A DNA stretch of 64,000 nucleotides from Candidatus Melainabacteria bacterium (GTDB lineage: Bacteria; Cyanobacteriota; Vampirovibrionia; Gastranaerophilales; Gastranaerophilaceae), in NCBI GenBank assembly GCA_022009935.1, contig CP091731.1, positions 1,798,001-1,862,000 of the forward strand. The letters are read 5' to 3'. The notes beneath the pieces are model-generated. The model saw only the letters and a program-made list of their open reading frames with translations. It did not search any database and was not told where the DNA came from. Positions within the stretch are counted from its first letter, which is position 1; every line of letters begins with the position of its first letter. Below, piece by piece: positions 9,991 through 20,899 of this stretch. The position numbers and the translations under genes were made by a program.

Positions 9991-11555
9991 ATGAGTGTGA
10001 ACGGCATTTCGTATCTTAATGGTTATAAACCAATGTATGGTAGAAAATCTCAAGAAAATAATCAAACACCTGTAAGTTTTGGTTATGGAAATGATGATTA
10101 TCAATCAAGTGTTGCTACTTCTTACATTCAAAAACAACAAGCTCAAAAACAACAAATGGAGCTTGAAAAACAAAAAAAAAGATAAGTGGAAACAATTCGG
10201 TTTGGATGTTTTAAAAGGTGTTACAATTGGTGCTGCTTTAATTGGTGGTACGGCTTTAGTTGCATCATGTACAAAAAAGCAGGACGTGAAATGGCACAAT
10301 CTCTTGCTCATAATTATGGTTTATCAGATACAGCAAGTTGTACTGATGGTTTTCAAAAATCTGTACAACAAGGAGAAGTTAGTTATAAATCTTGTAAAAA
10401 ATACTTAACGACAATTTACAAATATCTGAGTCTCAAAAAGATGAAGTTTTTAAAAATATATGTACTGCAAATAAAAAAATAAGGACAGAAAGATATGGCG
10501 GGCATGATGTTAATCCTTCAAAAAACCGTGGAATTATTCTGTATGGTCGTGGCGGTATTGGTAAAAGTTATGCAATGGAAACCATTGCAAAAGCTTGTGG
10601 GGCTTCATATATTTCAAAAAAAGGAAACGATTTTTTAAGTAAATGGCAAGGTGAAAGTGAAGCAAAATTACAGTCTCTTTTTAATGAAGTTAAAGCTCAA
10701 GCTGAAAAAAACACCTGATAATCCAGTAATTGTATTCTTAGATGAAGGGCAAGCAATATTAGGTGATGGACGTACTGAAAATGGTAATAACACAAATGCG
10801 AATTTACGAGCAATGTTATTAGGGAGCTATGGAAACAGAAGGACCAGATGCTTTACCTCCAAACGTAAAATTCATTGTGACAACAAATTATGTTGATGAT
10901 ATTGACGAGCCATATCGTCGTGATGGTCGTTTGGGGATTCCTATGGAACTACAAGCTCCGACAGCAGAAGGTCAAGCAAATATTATGAGAAAACAATTTA
11001 AAGAACAATTTAAGGATGAATATAAAAACTTCAAAGACGAAATAGAAAATTACATTACCGAAAGAACAAGCTTTATGAAATCAATTGAAGGAAACGGTAA
11101 TGAAGAAATTAAAAGCTTGAGAGACTTAGAACAGACTAATAGAGGTAACCTTGAAAAGGCTTTAAAAGCACTATATAGGCAATCTGCAATTCAAGAAAAA
11201 AAAAGTTGCTAAAGGTGAGATAACAAAAGAAGCCATGGAAAAAGCGCTTGAGTCATATAAAGAAACAGTTGAAAAAGCCAAAAGTTCTTTAGAAGCTGCA
11301 CATAGCTGCTTAATAAGAGTGCAGGAAGAGAAATCCAATGGTAGATACTTTAATTTTTCACCTGCAGAAATAAAAGGTTTTGTTGCCAATACTATGGAAT
11401 TGTTAACAGAAGATTTTACAGACAAAGGAGGATTTTGTTTCGAAAATCTTAAAAATCTTGAATGCGAGAAAAGTTGAACAACTTCGTGAAGCAGCTAAAA
11501 TAGATGCTGAAAAGCATGCAAAGAAAAATGGCAAAACGTGGCTATTAATAAATAA
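9991..11555 (+). CDS. Membrane-associated AAA+ ATPase with lineage-specific N-terminus
   Basis: About 515 residues after repair. The N-terminus MSVNGISYLNGYKPMYG with QTPVSFGYG resembles the lineage tag of other unknowns here. A Lys/Gln-rich linker leads to a hydrophobic segment TIGAALIGGTALVASC, then the AAA+ domain: Walker A GRGGIGKS (normally GPPGTGKT), pore-like WQGESEAK, Walker B VIVFLDEGQAIL (DE-G-Q instead of DE-I-D), sensor 1 FIVTTNY and an arginine-finger region YRRDGRLG. A helical C-terminal region follows. Repair of breaks near 10180, 10275, 10400, 10710, 10830, 11200, 11460 and 11537 gives the ending KNGKTVAINK. It resembles FtsH/proteasomal ATPases without a protease domain. Function unknown. 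Confidence 0.68.
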
Positions 11556-11558
11556 TTA

Positions 11559-12853
11559 CTACGCAAATGTCTTAAACGAGGATTCGATATTCTTTTCTAA
11601 AACTTTTCTTAATAGCTTCCATCTCTGTATCAAGCGCTTTGTGTTCGGTGTCAATGTTCTTCAGTCGAACTTCAAGCGTTTGATCTTGTGATTGGATGAG
11701 TTTTATATGAGCATTCATATCGTTTAATTCTTTATCGTATAAATCTTTTTGATAATTATACTTAACCATTGCCTCGTCATAAGCATTATTATCTACGTCT
11801 TCTTCAATAGTAAGTTTATAATCTGTTCCATCTTCAAAATATATTTCTTCAATTTGACCATTGCCGGACATAGTAATATTGGCTTTTTGTCTTTTGGTTT
11901 CTGTTTCTTCAATATAAGAATCTTTAAATTCCCACTTTTGAATATCCAGTATTGAGCCTAATGTGCCTGTGTTAATATTTTTACTCGATAGTTTTTCATC
12001 ATAAACAATATATTTATATATCGGATTGCCTTCATCATCATTTTCTTGACTATAACGATATACAAATTTATTCTTTGTTCCTTGTTTCATTGTTTCAGGA
12101 ACATTTTCGCTTTCAACGTATTCCAAATCAATGGTTTCACCTGTTGTTTCATCAATAACCAAACTTAAATTCGAATTCTCATTTTGAGTTTCAATTGCTT
12201 TAAGTTTTTGGCGCTCAATTTTATTTAAAACATTATTTTTATCTTTAAAGTATACAGGATATGTATAATCAAGACCATTTTCTTTTTCTGTTATATTATA
12301 ACTTGAAAGTTCTTTATCCGAGCCTAAATAATATTTTATATCATTGCCTTCATCATCTTGAAGTGTATATGTATAAACATATTGTGCTGTGTTTAAAGAT
12401 GTTTTTATATCATTATCCGCTATGTCATTTTTATCAATTAGAGATAGTTGTGTCCAATTGTTATTGACTCTGATATAAGCATCACTTTTAGCGAGTTCAT
12501 TGACTTCAACTTTTATATTGCCGGATTCTGTGCCAAGGTTTGAAAGAAGTGGCACTTTTTTGGGTATTTCATATTCTACATAATATCCATAAGGCCCCGG
12601 TTGATTTATTTTTATAAATTTTTTTATTGCAGCATTGGCACCATCCTGAGTTTCAAATTTATAAACAGTTTTCTTATAATCTTGTGAGCTTGGTGGAGTG
12701 GGGGACTTGAATAGTGAGCATCTCTGTCCATATCGCATTAGCATTGTTGGATAATGTGACTCTTTGCTGGTTGATTTGTTGCCCACTAAATTCATTGCTT
12801 GACTTGCGGGCAGTTATACTCAACAATCTCGCTTGAGATGCTGCCATTCCCAT
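11559..12853 (-). CDS. Lineage-specific hypothetical protein with SQARLL N-terminus
   Basis: The repaired protein of about 430 residues starts MGMAASQARLLSITARK, a block I associate with families found in Gastranaerophilales. It then shows QQINQQRVTLSNNAN. A long middle region rich in Asp, Tyr and Asn is beta-rich in character. The end is a coiled-coil-like helix with RLKNIDTEHKALDTEMEAI and the closing VLEKNIESSFKTFA. The helical N- and C-termini around a variable middle are reminiscent of flagellar rod/hook-type proteins, but I see no direct family match. Breaks lie near 12700 and 11600. The stop is 3 bp from the stop of the convergent AAA+ gene. GGAGAA precedes the ATG. Confidence 0.6.
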
Positions 12854-12886
12854 TTTTTAATTTTCTCCGATAAGTAGTTTTGTTCT

Positions 12887-13250
12887 TTAATTAGAGTATG
12901 TGATTAATGCTTTTACTGAACGTATGGTATCACGTATATCGTTATCAATATTTTCTGTTAATGTGTCATCTATAATTTTATAAAGGTTCGTTTTATCTTT
13001 TAATGCAATAATTTCGTTAATAGTGCTCATTGCTACGTTTGATGATAGGTCATTTACACCCTTCCCGCGAGAGAGTAACATATATCTTAATGCTTTTTTC
13101 ATCATTTTTTCTTATTAAAGCTCGTGCTGTAAGTTCTCTTATTTCATCATTTTCGCAATTTGTTCCTACTTTGACCAGCACTTCAATTGAAGAATTATCA
13201 TGGTGTTTGCCCAATGCTTCAATAATATTTGCAACTTTTTCACTAACCAT
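12887..13250 (-). CDS. Small HEAT-repeat-like protein
   Basis: After joining one break near 13065 the protein has about 120 residues and is wholly helical. ENDEIRELTARALIRKND and NDIRDTIRSVKALITYSN look like HEAT-type paired helices, which mediate protein contacts. I cannot name a family. The start MVSEKVANIIEALGKHHDN at 13250 overlaps the stop of the upstream SFKG-tagged gene by 8 bp, so the two are probably translated together. Confidence 0.5.
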
Positions 13251-13728
13251 TATTTGAACCCTCATTTTTATTCATATTGCTAATTTCATTTGTAAACTCT
13301 TTTTCAAGCTCGTTGACACTCATTTTGGAGTAATATTTAAAGCTGCCTTCTTTAGGTTTGATTGACATACTTTCTGCAACATTTGACATTGTTTCTTTTA
13401 TTTTGTTTGAAGCATTTGTAAATAATGCTTTTGTTTCATTTTTAATTCTTAAGGCAAAATCACTCACTTTGTTGATTGATTGTCTGATTTTATCATTAAA
13501 TATATTATTACCATTAATTATTGCAGAGAAAAACAACTTCATTTTATTTAAGGGCTTTGCAATGTTACTTTCAATTTTCTTTTCGTTCACAAATACATCA
13601 GCACCTATAATATTACCCTTAAAGCTTACACCAAAAGGATTTGAATGTGTTGAACTATTTTGCTGTTTGTTCTTTCCAATGTTAATTATATTTGAAGCTT
13701 TAAAGCTTTGACCAATTTTAAAATCCAT
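13243..13728 (-). CDS. Hypothetical protein with N-terminal SFKG tag
   Basis: This intact 161-residue protein has a disordered N-terminus ending in NPFGVSFKGNIIGAD. A helical, Lys/Asn-rich body follows with RIKNETKALFTNASNKIKE and then KMSVNELEKEFTNEISNM. There is no signal peptide or membrane helix. The SFKG block recurs near the start of other unknown proteins in the window. It heads a two-gene unit with the HEAT-like gene, overlapping by 8 bp. Function unknown. Confidence 0.6.
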   Translation of the reverse strand: MDFKIGQSFKASNIINIGKNKQQNSSTHSNPFGVSFKGNIIGADVFVNEKKIESNIAKPLNKMKLFFSAIINGNNIFNDKIRQSINKVSDFALRIKNETKALFTNASNKIKETMSNVAESMSIKPKEGSFKYYSKMSVNELEKEFTNEISNMNKNEGSNNG

Positions 13729-13739
13729 ACAACCACCTT

Positions 13740-13976
13740 AACCTAAAAATTTACTTAACATATCTTTACTTAATTTAAACTTATCATATTGTATTTTGTT
13801 TTCAAATACATCTTACGATTTAAAAACAACAAAAAGTTTCATACTTTTGTATAATATTTAAAAACATATAGACTAAAACAACAAATTTTTGTATTTATCG
13901 TTAAATCAAGACATAATTTGCAAATGTGCAAATTTCGTGTTACCTTGAAAGTAAGTTTATTTTGGGAGAATAGAAT
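13740..13976. other. Intergenic region between divergent genes
   Basis: The region separates the SFKG gene (minus) from msbA (plus) and must hold both promoters. A TATAAT-like box in 'tgtataata' (about 13848-13856) is visible. GGGAGAA directly before the msbA ATG is its ribosome-binding site. No strong hairpin is seen. Confidence 0.35.
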
Positions 13977-15797
13977 ATGAAATTAAGCCAAACAGAAGCA
14001 AAAAATTCATTTGAATATATGTGGTTGCTCAAACGGATATATCCTTATATAAAACCTTTGATGGGGCGAATTATAATGGCATTTTTTATTGCAATACCAC
14101 TTGGGTTATTGGATGGTGTTGTTGCTTTTGCTTTAAAACCATATATGGATTATGTTGTAGGACAAAAAAATTTGGAATTTGTATTGTTCAACCATAATTT
14201 TTCTATAAGTTATTCCTTAATGGCAGTTGCAATACCTTTTGCAGTTGTATTATTCGCAGTTTTTCAAGGTGTGTTGAGATATTTAAATGAGTATTTGTCA
14301 TCTTGGATAAGCCAAAAAATTACAAATGGCGTGAAAATTGATTTATTTAGCAGACTTGTTTATATGGATACATCATTTTATGATGAAAATTCCTCCGGTG
14401 TTGTACTTACGCGTTATTTAAGCGACCCAAATACTGCCGCAACAAGCATTGTTGACAACATCCGAACTTTGATAGTCAGTTCCTTTGGGGCATTGAGCCT
14501 TATTGGTGTGATGCTTTTTAGTTCTTGGAAACTTGCCATCATTGGAGTTATTGTTTTGTGTGTCGCTTTTGTACCTGTGTTGCTAATTCGCAAACGTGTT
14601 AAAAAAGCTTCAAATGAAAACATGAAAATAGGTGGTGATATCACTACAAACTTCAATGAAACCTATTCGGGACACAAAGTTATGTCATCGTATGGGCTTG
14701 AAAAAAGACAACAACAGCTTTTTATTGACAAAATTCATCAAAGTTTTAATGTAAATATGTCTTTAATAAAACGTGCCGGTTGGATGTCACCTTTAATGTA
14801 TCTTATTGCTTCAATGGGAATTGCTATTGTTTTGGGGTATGGGACACAGCTTATTATTTCAAATCAAATGACAGCAGGAAGTTTTGCATCTTTTGTTACA
14901 TCGTTGTTGCTACTTTATAAACCTATTAAAACCTTGGGGTACTTTGACAGGTTTGCAAACTGTCTTTGTTGCAATGGGACGTGTGTTTGAATTGTTTGAT
15001 TATGAACCTGAAATTAAAGAAAAAGAAAATGCAATTGTTTTGACATCTATAAACGATAACATATCATTTGAACACGTAGATTTTGAATATGTGAAAGGAA
15101 ATAAAGTTCTTTCTGACTTCAATCTTGAAGTTAAGAAAAACGAAACTTTGGCTATTGTTGGAAATTCAGGTGGCGGAAAATCGACTCTTGTCAATCTTCT
15201 TCCAAGATTTTATGATGTTACAAACGGTGCAATTAAAATAGATGGTGTTGATATTAGAGATTTTACCTTGGAGTCTTTAAGAAAAATATTGCTTTTGTTT
15301 TTCAGGATAACTTTTTGTTTTCAGGTACAATACGTGAAAATATATTAATGGGTAAATTTGATGCAACAGATGAAGAACTTAAAAACGCTATTCATTATGC
15401 ACATTTAGAAGAAATGCTTGAAGAATTACCGGATGGTTTGGACACTATTCTTGGTGAACGTGGTATGACTTTATCCGGCGGGCAAAGACAAAGAGTTGCA
15501 ATTGCTCGAGCTATGATTAAAGATGCTCCAATCATCGTTCTTGATGAAGCTACATCCGCTTTGGACAACAAATCTGAGGCTATCGTGCAAAAAGCTTTGG
15601 ATAATTTAATTAAAAACAAAACTGTTTTTGTTATAGCTCACCGTCTTTCAACAATCAAAAATGCTAACCGTATCGCTGTTATTAACGAAGGAAAACTGGT
15701 TGAACTTGGAAAACATGATGAACTTCTTAATATTCCTAACGGACAGTACAAATTTTTATACGAAATGCAATTTAATGAAAAACAAGCGGTTGTTTAA
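13977..15797 (+). CDS. msbA: MsbA-type lipid A/ABC exporter
   Basis: A fused half-transporter of about 600 residues. The transmembrane domain begins LLKRIYPYIKPLMGRIIMAF and has six predicted helices with the coupling-type segment RLVYMDTSFYDENSSG. The nucleotide-binding domain has Walker A GNSGGGKST, the signature LSGGQRQRVAIARA, Walker B PIIVLDEATSALD and the switch AHRLST. MsbA flips lipid A-core across the inner membrane; related exporters carry peptides or drugs, so the substrate is inferred. The lptC/lptA-like and heptosyltransferase genes elsewhere in the window support a lipopolysaccharide role. Frame breaks lie near 14945 and 15290-15315. Confidence 0.82.
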
Positions 15798-15808
15798 ATT
15801 AAAAATAT

Positions 15809-16888
15809 ATGACTAAACTTTATAATAATAAAGTAAATATACTAAAAGCACTTGCTATTCTTGTTGTTGTGTCAGGACATTTGGAGTTTTCAATAATTCC
15901 AATGTTCCCACCATATTCATTTCAAGTGATTTTGTTTTTCTTTATTGCGGGAATGTTGTACAAAGAAAAATACACATTTGTTGAGTTTGTTAAACGCCGA
16001 ATAAAATCATTGTTAGTCCCTTATTTCTTATATTCTTTTGTTTATCTGGGAATAACAGAGTTTATAACGCCAATAACCGGCAAATTTTGGGGATTGCCTG
16101 TAACGTTAAAAATGAACTGTTGATGCCTTTTTTAACAGGGCATCATTTGGACTTAATCTCACCACTTTGGTTTGTACCTTGTTTATTTATAACGCTTGTT
16201 ATTTACAAAATTCTTTTTTCTATAAAAATCAACGATAACATAAAATTATTTATATATTTTTTGCTTTCACTACTTGCTATAAAATTGCAAAGTTTCAGCG
16301 AAAATATTTATTTATTGTGGATTTTAAGAACAATGTTTGCATTATTTTTCGTCCATCTGGGTTTTCTATATAACAAGAATAAATGGGAAGAGAAATATAA
16401 TATTTTTTCATTTAAAATTTTAAGCTTGGTTTTGGTTTTTCAATCTTTATTGTGGCTCACAAACCAAGACTATAAACCCCTTGATGGAATAGGACTTCAT
16501 TTTTTGTTGGTCTGGGGAAAGTATAACAATTGGATAGTTCCTATTTTGACAAGTTTAACAGGAATTTGGATGTGTTTATTTATAGTTGAAATGACTTATT
16601 GTAAAGTTAAGGACTGGGTGTTTTTGAACAAAATCGGACAAAATACTTATCATATAATGGCTAATCATTTGCTTGTGTTCAATATCATCACATATTCTTT
16701 GCTTGCGTTTAAAGGGAATTGACTTTAGTATAAAAAACAATGTTGATATTTACTGGTTTTACAATCCAATAAAAACAACATATTTTTATTTTGTATTTGG
16801 AATAATTGTAACGACATATTTTGGAGAATTTTTAAAATATATAAAAAAAGTTCCTAAAATGATGAAACTTAAGTTGAAACCGGATTAA
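15809..16888 (+). CDS. Acyltransferase 3 family membrane protein
   Basis: About 355 residues with around ten hydrophobic helices. The N-terminus NILKALAILVVVSGHLEFS has the histidine of the acyltransferase-3 motif (usually R-x-x-x-x-x-x-H). FFFIAGMLYKEK and the R-rich KRRIKSLLVPYF follow as in that family. These integral membrane enzymes transfer acetyl or succinyl groups to surface carbohydrates. It starts 11 bp after msbA, so co-transcription and modification of lipopolysaccharide are plausible. Breaks lie near 16095 and 16715. Confidence 0.72.
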
Positions 16889-16922
16889 TTTTAATTTCAA
16901 ATTTAATTAAATTTTATAAAAC

Positions 16923-17263
16923 AAAGACAACAAATACATTTTACTTCCATTAAATGATACTTTGTTCTATTTATTTAACAATCTTGCTAAATCAGAGCGG
17001 ATTGGTTATATTTTCATTAACCCTGAAACAGGATTACCCTATAAAAGTATTAAAAAAATCTTGGAAAAGCGCTGTAAAAGTTGCAGGGATTGAGAATTTT
17101 AAGTTTCACGATTTAAGGCATACTTTTGCAATGAGATTAATTGAGAAAAATATAGATATTGTTGTAGCCAAAGAATTGATGGGGTGCAGATATTTTAACG
17201 ACAATGATTTACGTACATTCTGATGCTGACAGAAAGGAAAAATGTAATAAATGTGATAGATGA
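16923..17263 (+). pseudogene. C-terminal remnant of a tyrosine recombinase/integrase
   Basis: Only the last ~110 residues are present: KYILLPLNDTLFYLFNNL, FINPETGLPY, the catalytic FHDLRHTFA box (R-x-x-H... second Arg region), and after repair ADILTTMIYVHSDADRK, which supplies the nucleophilic Tyr. Breaks lie near 17055 and 17190. No N-terminal core-binding domain precedes it; the acyltransferase gene ends 35 bp upstream. It lies about 180 bp from the initiator tRNA gene, a common integration target, so this is probably the scar of a lost integrated element. Confidence 0.7.
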
Positions 17264-17397
17264 TTATTAAAAAAACAATAAGTAAGCGTAAAAACACTAC
17301 GGTTTAAGCTCCAAGCAATTATTTCAATATCAATAAATGTCACGTAACATCAGTTAAACAAGTCGGGAAATAATCGGGAAATTAAAATTTTTGCCAC
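17264..17397. other. Short spacer between integrase remnant and tRNA
   Basis: It includes a near-duplicated gtcgggaaat/atcgggaaat pair (about 17362-17382). Nothing else is clear. This is where an attachment site would be sought. Confidence 0.3.
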
Positions 17398-17429
17398 AAA
17401 AAAGACCTTTAGAAAACATCTAAAAGCCT
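17398..17429 (-). terminator. Intrinsic terminator of the initiator tRNA
   Basis: On the minus strand AGGCTTTTAG pairs with CTAAAGGTCT (two G-U pairs), followed by a run of T. It lies 11 bp after the tRNA 3' end. Confidence 0.7.
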
Positions 17430-17439
17430 TTATTTTACT

Positions 17440-17516
<77 letters not shown>

Positions 17517-17635
17517 ATACATTTTATACTTATATTATCATACGCTAAAAAATAAAAATCAAGTATTTTTTTAGAAAACTACTGGTAATATGTAATAAAA
17601 ATATTGTATACTGAAAAATAAACAGAGGAGTGAAT

Positions 17636-17889
17636 ATGTTACCTTTAGTAAGTGAAGAACATTCGTCATTGGCTTTTGCTGAAATATTTCAAGATGTAAA
17701 TAGTTTTAGAAAGCAAATGATACATTATATAAAAGAACAAAATCCGGAGATTAACACTTCAATCATAGAAATAGCTAATAACACAGATCTTGACCCTAAA
17801 GCTGTTGCACTTGGGGCTTAATGACTTATCGATTACTTGAACTTGCAAGTGAAGATTCCATCAATTTGGATGACGGTTTTGTAGAATAA
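17636..17889 (+). CDS. Small acidic hypothetical protein (84 aa)
   Basis: An AGAGGAG site precedes the ATG at 17636. The first frame reads MLPLVSEEHSSLAFAEIF and ends LDPKAVALG. A one-base slip near 17817 restores MTYRLLELASEDSINLDDG and a stop at 17889. The protein is acidic and helical with no membrane segment. I do not recognise it. It is convergent with metY and abuts its stop codon. Confidence 0.5.
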
Positions 17890-19170
17890 TTATTTTATTG
17901 CTATATTCAAAGCATTATCCAAATCTTCAATAATATCATCAACATTTTCAAGCCCAACGGATAACCTAATAAAATCATCACCTATGCCACATTTAATTTT
18001 ATCTTCTTGTGACAGTTGTTTATGTGTAGAAACTGATGGATAGGTTACAATTGTTTTAGTATCGCCAATATTTGTAACATGGAACGGTAAAGTTAAGTTT
18101 TCAACAAATTTTACACCTTGTTTAAAACCACCTTTAATTCCAAAACTTACAATGGATGAAGCACCTTTTGGGGTATATTTTTTGTGCAAGGTTGTAGTTT
18201 TTGTCACTTTCTAACATCGGGTAATTAACCCAAGCTATATTTTTGTTGTTTTTTAAATATGTTGCCACTTTTAAAGCATTTTCACAATGTCGTTGCATTC
18301 TCAAGTGAAGCGTTTCAAGCCCAATAAGAGTTAAATATGCATTAAATGGACTTATTGTGCAGCCCAGATCCCTTAACAGTTGAACTCGTGCTTTGACAAT
18401 ATAGGCAGCATTTTTGAAATTTTCCACATAACTTACACCGTGGTAACTTTCATCAGGTTCAATAAGTTGTGCAAATTTTTCTTTGTTTTTAGTCCAATCA
18501 AAATTACCACTGTCAATAATTGCTCCGCCCATTGCATTTCCGTTGCCTGAAATATATTTGGTTGTGGAATAGACAACTATATCGGCTCCAAATTCAAACG
18601 GTTTTAAAAAGATAAGGCGTTGCTATGGTATTATCCACAATCAGAGGAATGTTATGTTTGTGAGCCACGTTTGCTATATTTTCAATGTCACAAATTGAAA
18701 CCTGTGGGTTTGTAATACTTTCAACAAATATGCATTTTGTTTTGTCAGTAATCAGTTTTTCATATTCGTTTGCATCGTTTGAATTGCATAATTTGACATT
18801 GATGCCATATTTTTCAAGGTTACTTTAAATAAATTAAAAGTGCCACCATATATTGAAGAGGAAGCAATTACTTCGTCGCCTTGATTAACTATATTTAAAA
18901 TACTTATTAAACTAGCACTTTGACCGGATGAAACACACAATGCTCCAACACCACCTTCAAGTTCGTTTAATCTTTGTTCGAGTATGGAAGTGGTAGGGTT
19001 TGAAATGCGAGTATAGATATGTCCTTCTTCTTTTAAATCAAAAGATTTGACACATGCTCAATACTTTCAAATTCAAATGCTGTCGTTTGATATATTGGCG
19101 GGCTTATTGCATTTTGACTATCTTTTGGATTTAAACCACCACTTACGGCTATTGTTTCAAGTTTACTCAT
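17890..19170 (-). CDS. metY: O-acetylhomoserine sulfhydrylase-type PLP enzyme
   Basis: The locus is about 425 residues long, as in MetY. It contains ALCVSSGQSASLISILN, SSIYGGTFNLF, the aspartate region IPLIVDNTIATPY, and the PLP lysine in VVYSTTKYISGNGN. The C-terminus has SSIVSFGIKGG and DDFIRLSVGLENVDDIIED. The family makes homocysteine from O-acetylhomoserine and sulfide; methionine gamma-lyase and cystathionine gamma-synthase share the fold, but the early PPIYQTTAFEF segment and long form favour MetY. Breaks lie near 19050, 18830, 18610 and 18190. It appears monocistronic. Confidence 0.8.
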
Positions 19171-19205
19171 ATTTTTTGTACTCACTTATTTAAATTTATT
19201 AAATA

Positions 19206-19640
19206 TTAAAAGATGTTGCCTTTTATGACATTAGATACCCATGGAACATAAACATATTTACCTTTTAATGTTCCATAAGATAAGTATATTATAAATAAAA
19301 ATATAAAAATATTGATTATTGACATGTGAAATGGACCAAAGTTAAATAAAGAGATATTTAAGAAAAAGTTTAAAGTGCTTATTATGGCATTAAAAAAAGG
19401 AACGTATGTTAAAATATTAAGAACAAAGATTAGCAGGTGTGCGACTAAATAATAAAGCAGCATTAAAAAAATTGACTGCATTATGTGATATTTTAAAAAC
19501 GGTTTCAAATTAGATTTGGCTAAAGCAGCCAAAAGCAACCAAATAATGCCAACAATACCACTTGTAACATAAGATAGAACTGCTATAACGCGTTCTGACA
19601 TTGATGGTATATTTTGTTGATATGAATAACAAGGTGGCAT
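19206..19640 (-). CDS. Small membrane protein, Tic20/DUF4870-like
   Basis: The intact 144-residue protein has about four hydrophobic helices. The N-terminal segment SERVIAVLSYVTSGIVGIIW and the following KYHIMQSIFLMLLYYLVAH have the layout of Tic20-like/DUF4870 membrane proteins found in cyanobacteria and other bacteria. That resemblance is by eye only. Function is unknown. Confidence 0.45.
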   Translation of the reverse strand: MPPCYSYQQNIPSMSERVIAVLSYVTSGIVGIIWLLLAALAKSNLKPFLKYHIMQSIFLMLLYYLVAHLLIFVLNILTYVPFFNAIISTLNFFLNISLFNFGPFHMSIINIFIFLFIIYLSYGTLKGKYVYVPWVSNVIKGNIF

Positions 19641-19666
19641 TTTTATCTCCGTAAAAACTTACAAAA

Positions 19667-19717
19667 ATACAAAAACAACTTAACAAAAAATACATAATAA
19701 TTAAGTTGTTTTTGTAT
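19667..19717 (-). terminator. Strong terminator at the end of the rpsF-ssb-rpsR operon
   Basis: A perfect 17-bp inverted repeat (atacaaaaacaacttaa at 19667-19683; its complement at 19701-19717) is followed on the minus strand by TTTTTG. It starts 13 bp after the rpsR stop. Confidence 0.82.
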
Positions 19718-19729
19718 AAAAAAATATAA

Positions 19730-19962
19730 TTAGTTATCCAATACATAACCAATGATTGAAGCTTCACGAGCACGTTTCACAGCGCGAGCTATCATTCTTT
19801 GGTGTTCTGCGCAGGTGCCGGTGATGCGTCTTGGCAGAATTTTACCGGCTTCTGTCAAATATCTTTTCAATTTTTGTCCATCTTTGTAGTCAACGCTTGT
19901 TACTTTATCTGCACAAAATGTGCAATTTTTTCTTTTTTCTTGTCTTGTTGTTCTCTTGCCAT
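19730..19962 (-). CDS. rpsR: 30S ribosomal protein S18
   Basis: After adding one base in an A-run near 19925 the protein is 77 residues. It reads NCTFCADKVTSVDYKDG, LKRYLTEAGKILPRRITG and AEHQRMIARAVKRARE, the conserved S18 core that binds 16S rRNA next to S6. CxxC cysteines are present. The uncorrected frame would stop after about 20 residues, yet S18 is essential; this is strong evidence that the breaks in this window are sequence errors. Confidence 0.92.
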
Positions 19963-20001
19963 TATTTTTTCCCTTTTTTAAATATTTTTCTCAATTAACA
20001 A

Positions 20002-20423
20002 TTAAAATGGTATTTCATCTTCACCCAAAGTTCATCGCCAAATTCTTCTTCTGCAAATTCGACGACACTGTCACTGTTTCCTTCCAAATTGTTTGAAACG
20101 TTGTTTTTTGAAGCATTTGCGCCTTGAACTTTTTCAAACGAACTTATATCTATTTCAGCAACCTTACGTTCTGTTTGTCCGTCTTCAGATTTTATGCTTA
20201 TCATCAAGAGGCGTCCTTCAACAACAACTTTGTCATTTTTCTTTAATTGTTCAAACACTTTTTGAGCTAAATTTCCAATAGCTCGAACGTAAATAATATT
20301 TTGCTCACCTTCAATTTCTGAAAAATCAAGTGGAAAAGATGCTATTGCGATATTATTTGATGTAAATCTTTTCTCAGGAGCTTTTGTTATTGTGCCTGAA
20401 ATAGTAGCTTTTGCTAAACTCAT
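20002..20423 (-). CDS. ssb: Single-stranded DNA-binding protein
   Basis: The protein has an OB-fold with NIAIASFPLDFS, IIYVRAIGNLAQKVFEQL and NDKVVVEGRLLM, then a disordered linker. Restoring one T near 20025 gives the acidic tip GEDEIPF, the conserved peptide that recruits repair and replication proteins; as written the tip is replaced by WVKMKYHFNC. It sits between rpsF and rpsR, the classical arrangement. Confidence 0.88.
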
Positions 20424-20428
20424 ATTTT

Positions 20429-20725
20429 TTAAACTCCAACTTTTGAAACTTCCATAAACATTGTTCTTATTATAGCATCATTCAAACGTAATTGACGCTT
20501 AAACTCAGCAACTTTTTGCTCAGGAATTGATAGTTGTATTGCTGTAAAATATGCATCTCTAAATTTTTGTACTTCATAAGCCAATTTCTTACGGCCCATT
20601 TTGCTTATGTTTTTTACTTCTCCATTATAAGATTTTACCAATTCGCTTAATTTGTCAACAATGCTGTCAACTTCTTCAGAATCCATATTTGGTCTTATAA
20701 TTGCCAACAATTCATAAGTTTTCAA
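20429..20725 (-). CDS. rpsF: 30S ribosomal protein S6
   Basis: An intact 98-residue S6. MKTYELLAIIRPNMDSEEV, MGRKKLAYEVQKFRDAYF and LNDAIIRTMFMEV are typical. S6 pairs with S18 on the 30S platform. It is the first gene of the rpsF-ssb-rpsR operon, 5 bp before ssb. Confidence 0.94.
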   Translation of the reverse strand: MKTYELLAIIRPNMDSEEVDSIVDKLSELVKSYNGEVKNISKMGRKKLAYEVQKFRDAYFTAIQLSIPEQKVAEFKRQLRLNDAIIRTMFMEVSKVGV

Positions 20726-20763
20726 CTTTTTATCTCCTTTACCTATATAATTATTTATTTATT

Positions 20764-20772
20764 ATTATACCA
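20764..20772 (-). promoter_or_regulatory. Extended -10 promoter for rpsF operon
   Basis: On the minus strand TGGTATAAT matches an extended -10 element (TGnTATAAT), about 40 nt before the rpsF start. The -35 is not clear. Confidence 0.45.
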
Positions 20773-20826
20773 ATAATATAAACTTTAACATAAACAAAAA
20801 AATTATACAAATTTAAATTTATATTG

Positions 20827-20854
20827 TTACAATTTCTTTAATTTGTAATATAAT
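20827..20854 (+). promoter_or_regulatory. Candidate sigma-70 promoter for glyS
   Basis: TTACAA (20827-20832) and TATAAT (20849-20854) are 16 bp apart and lie about 45 nt before the glyS start. Confidence 0.4.
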
Positions 20855-20899
20855 CTTATTTATAAAGTAAAAGTTTTATTTGAAAGGTGTAGTAATATT

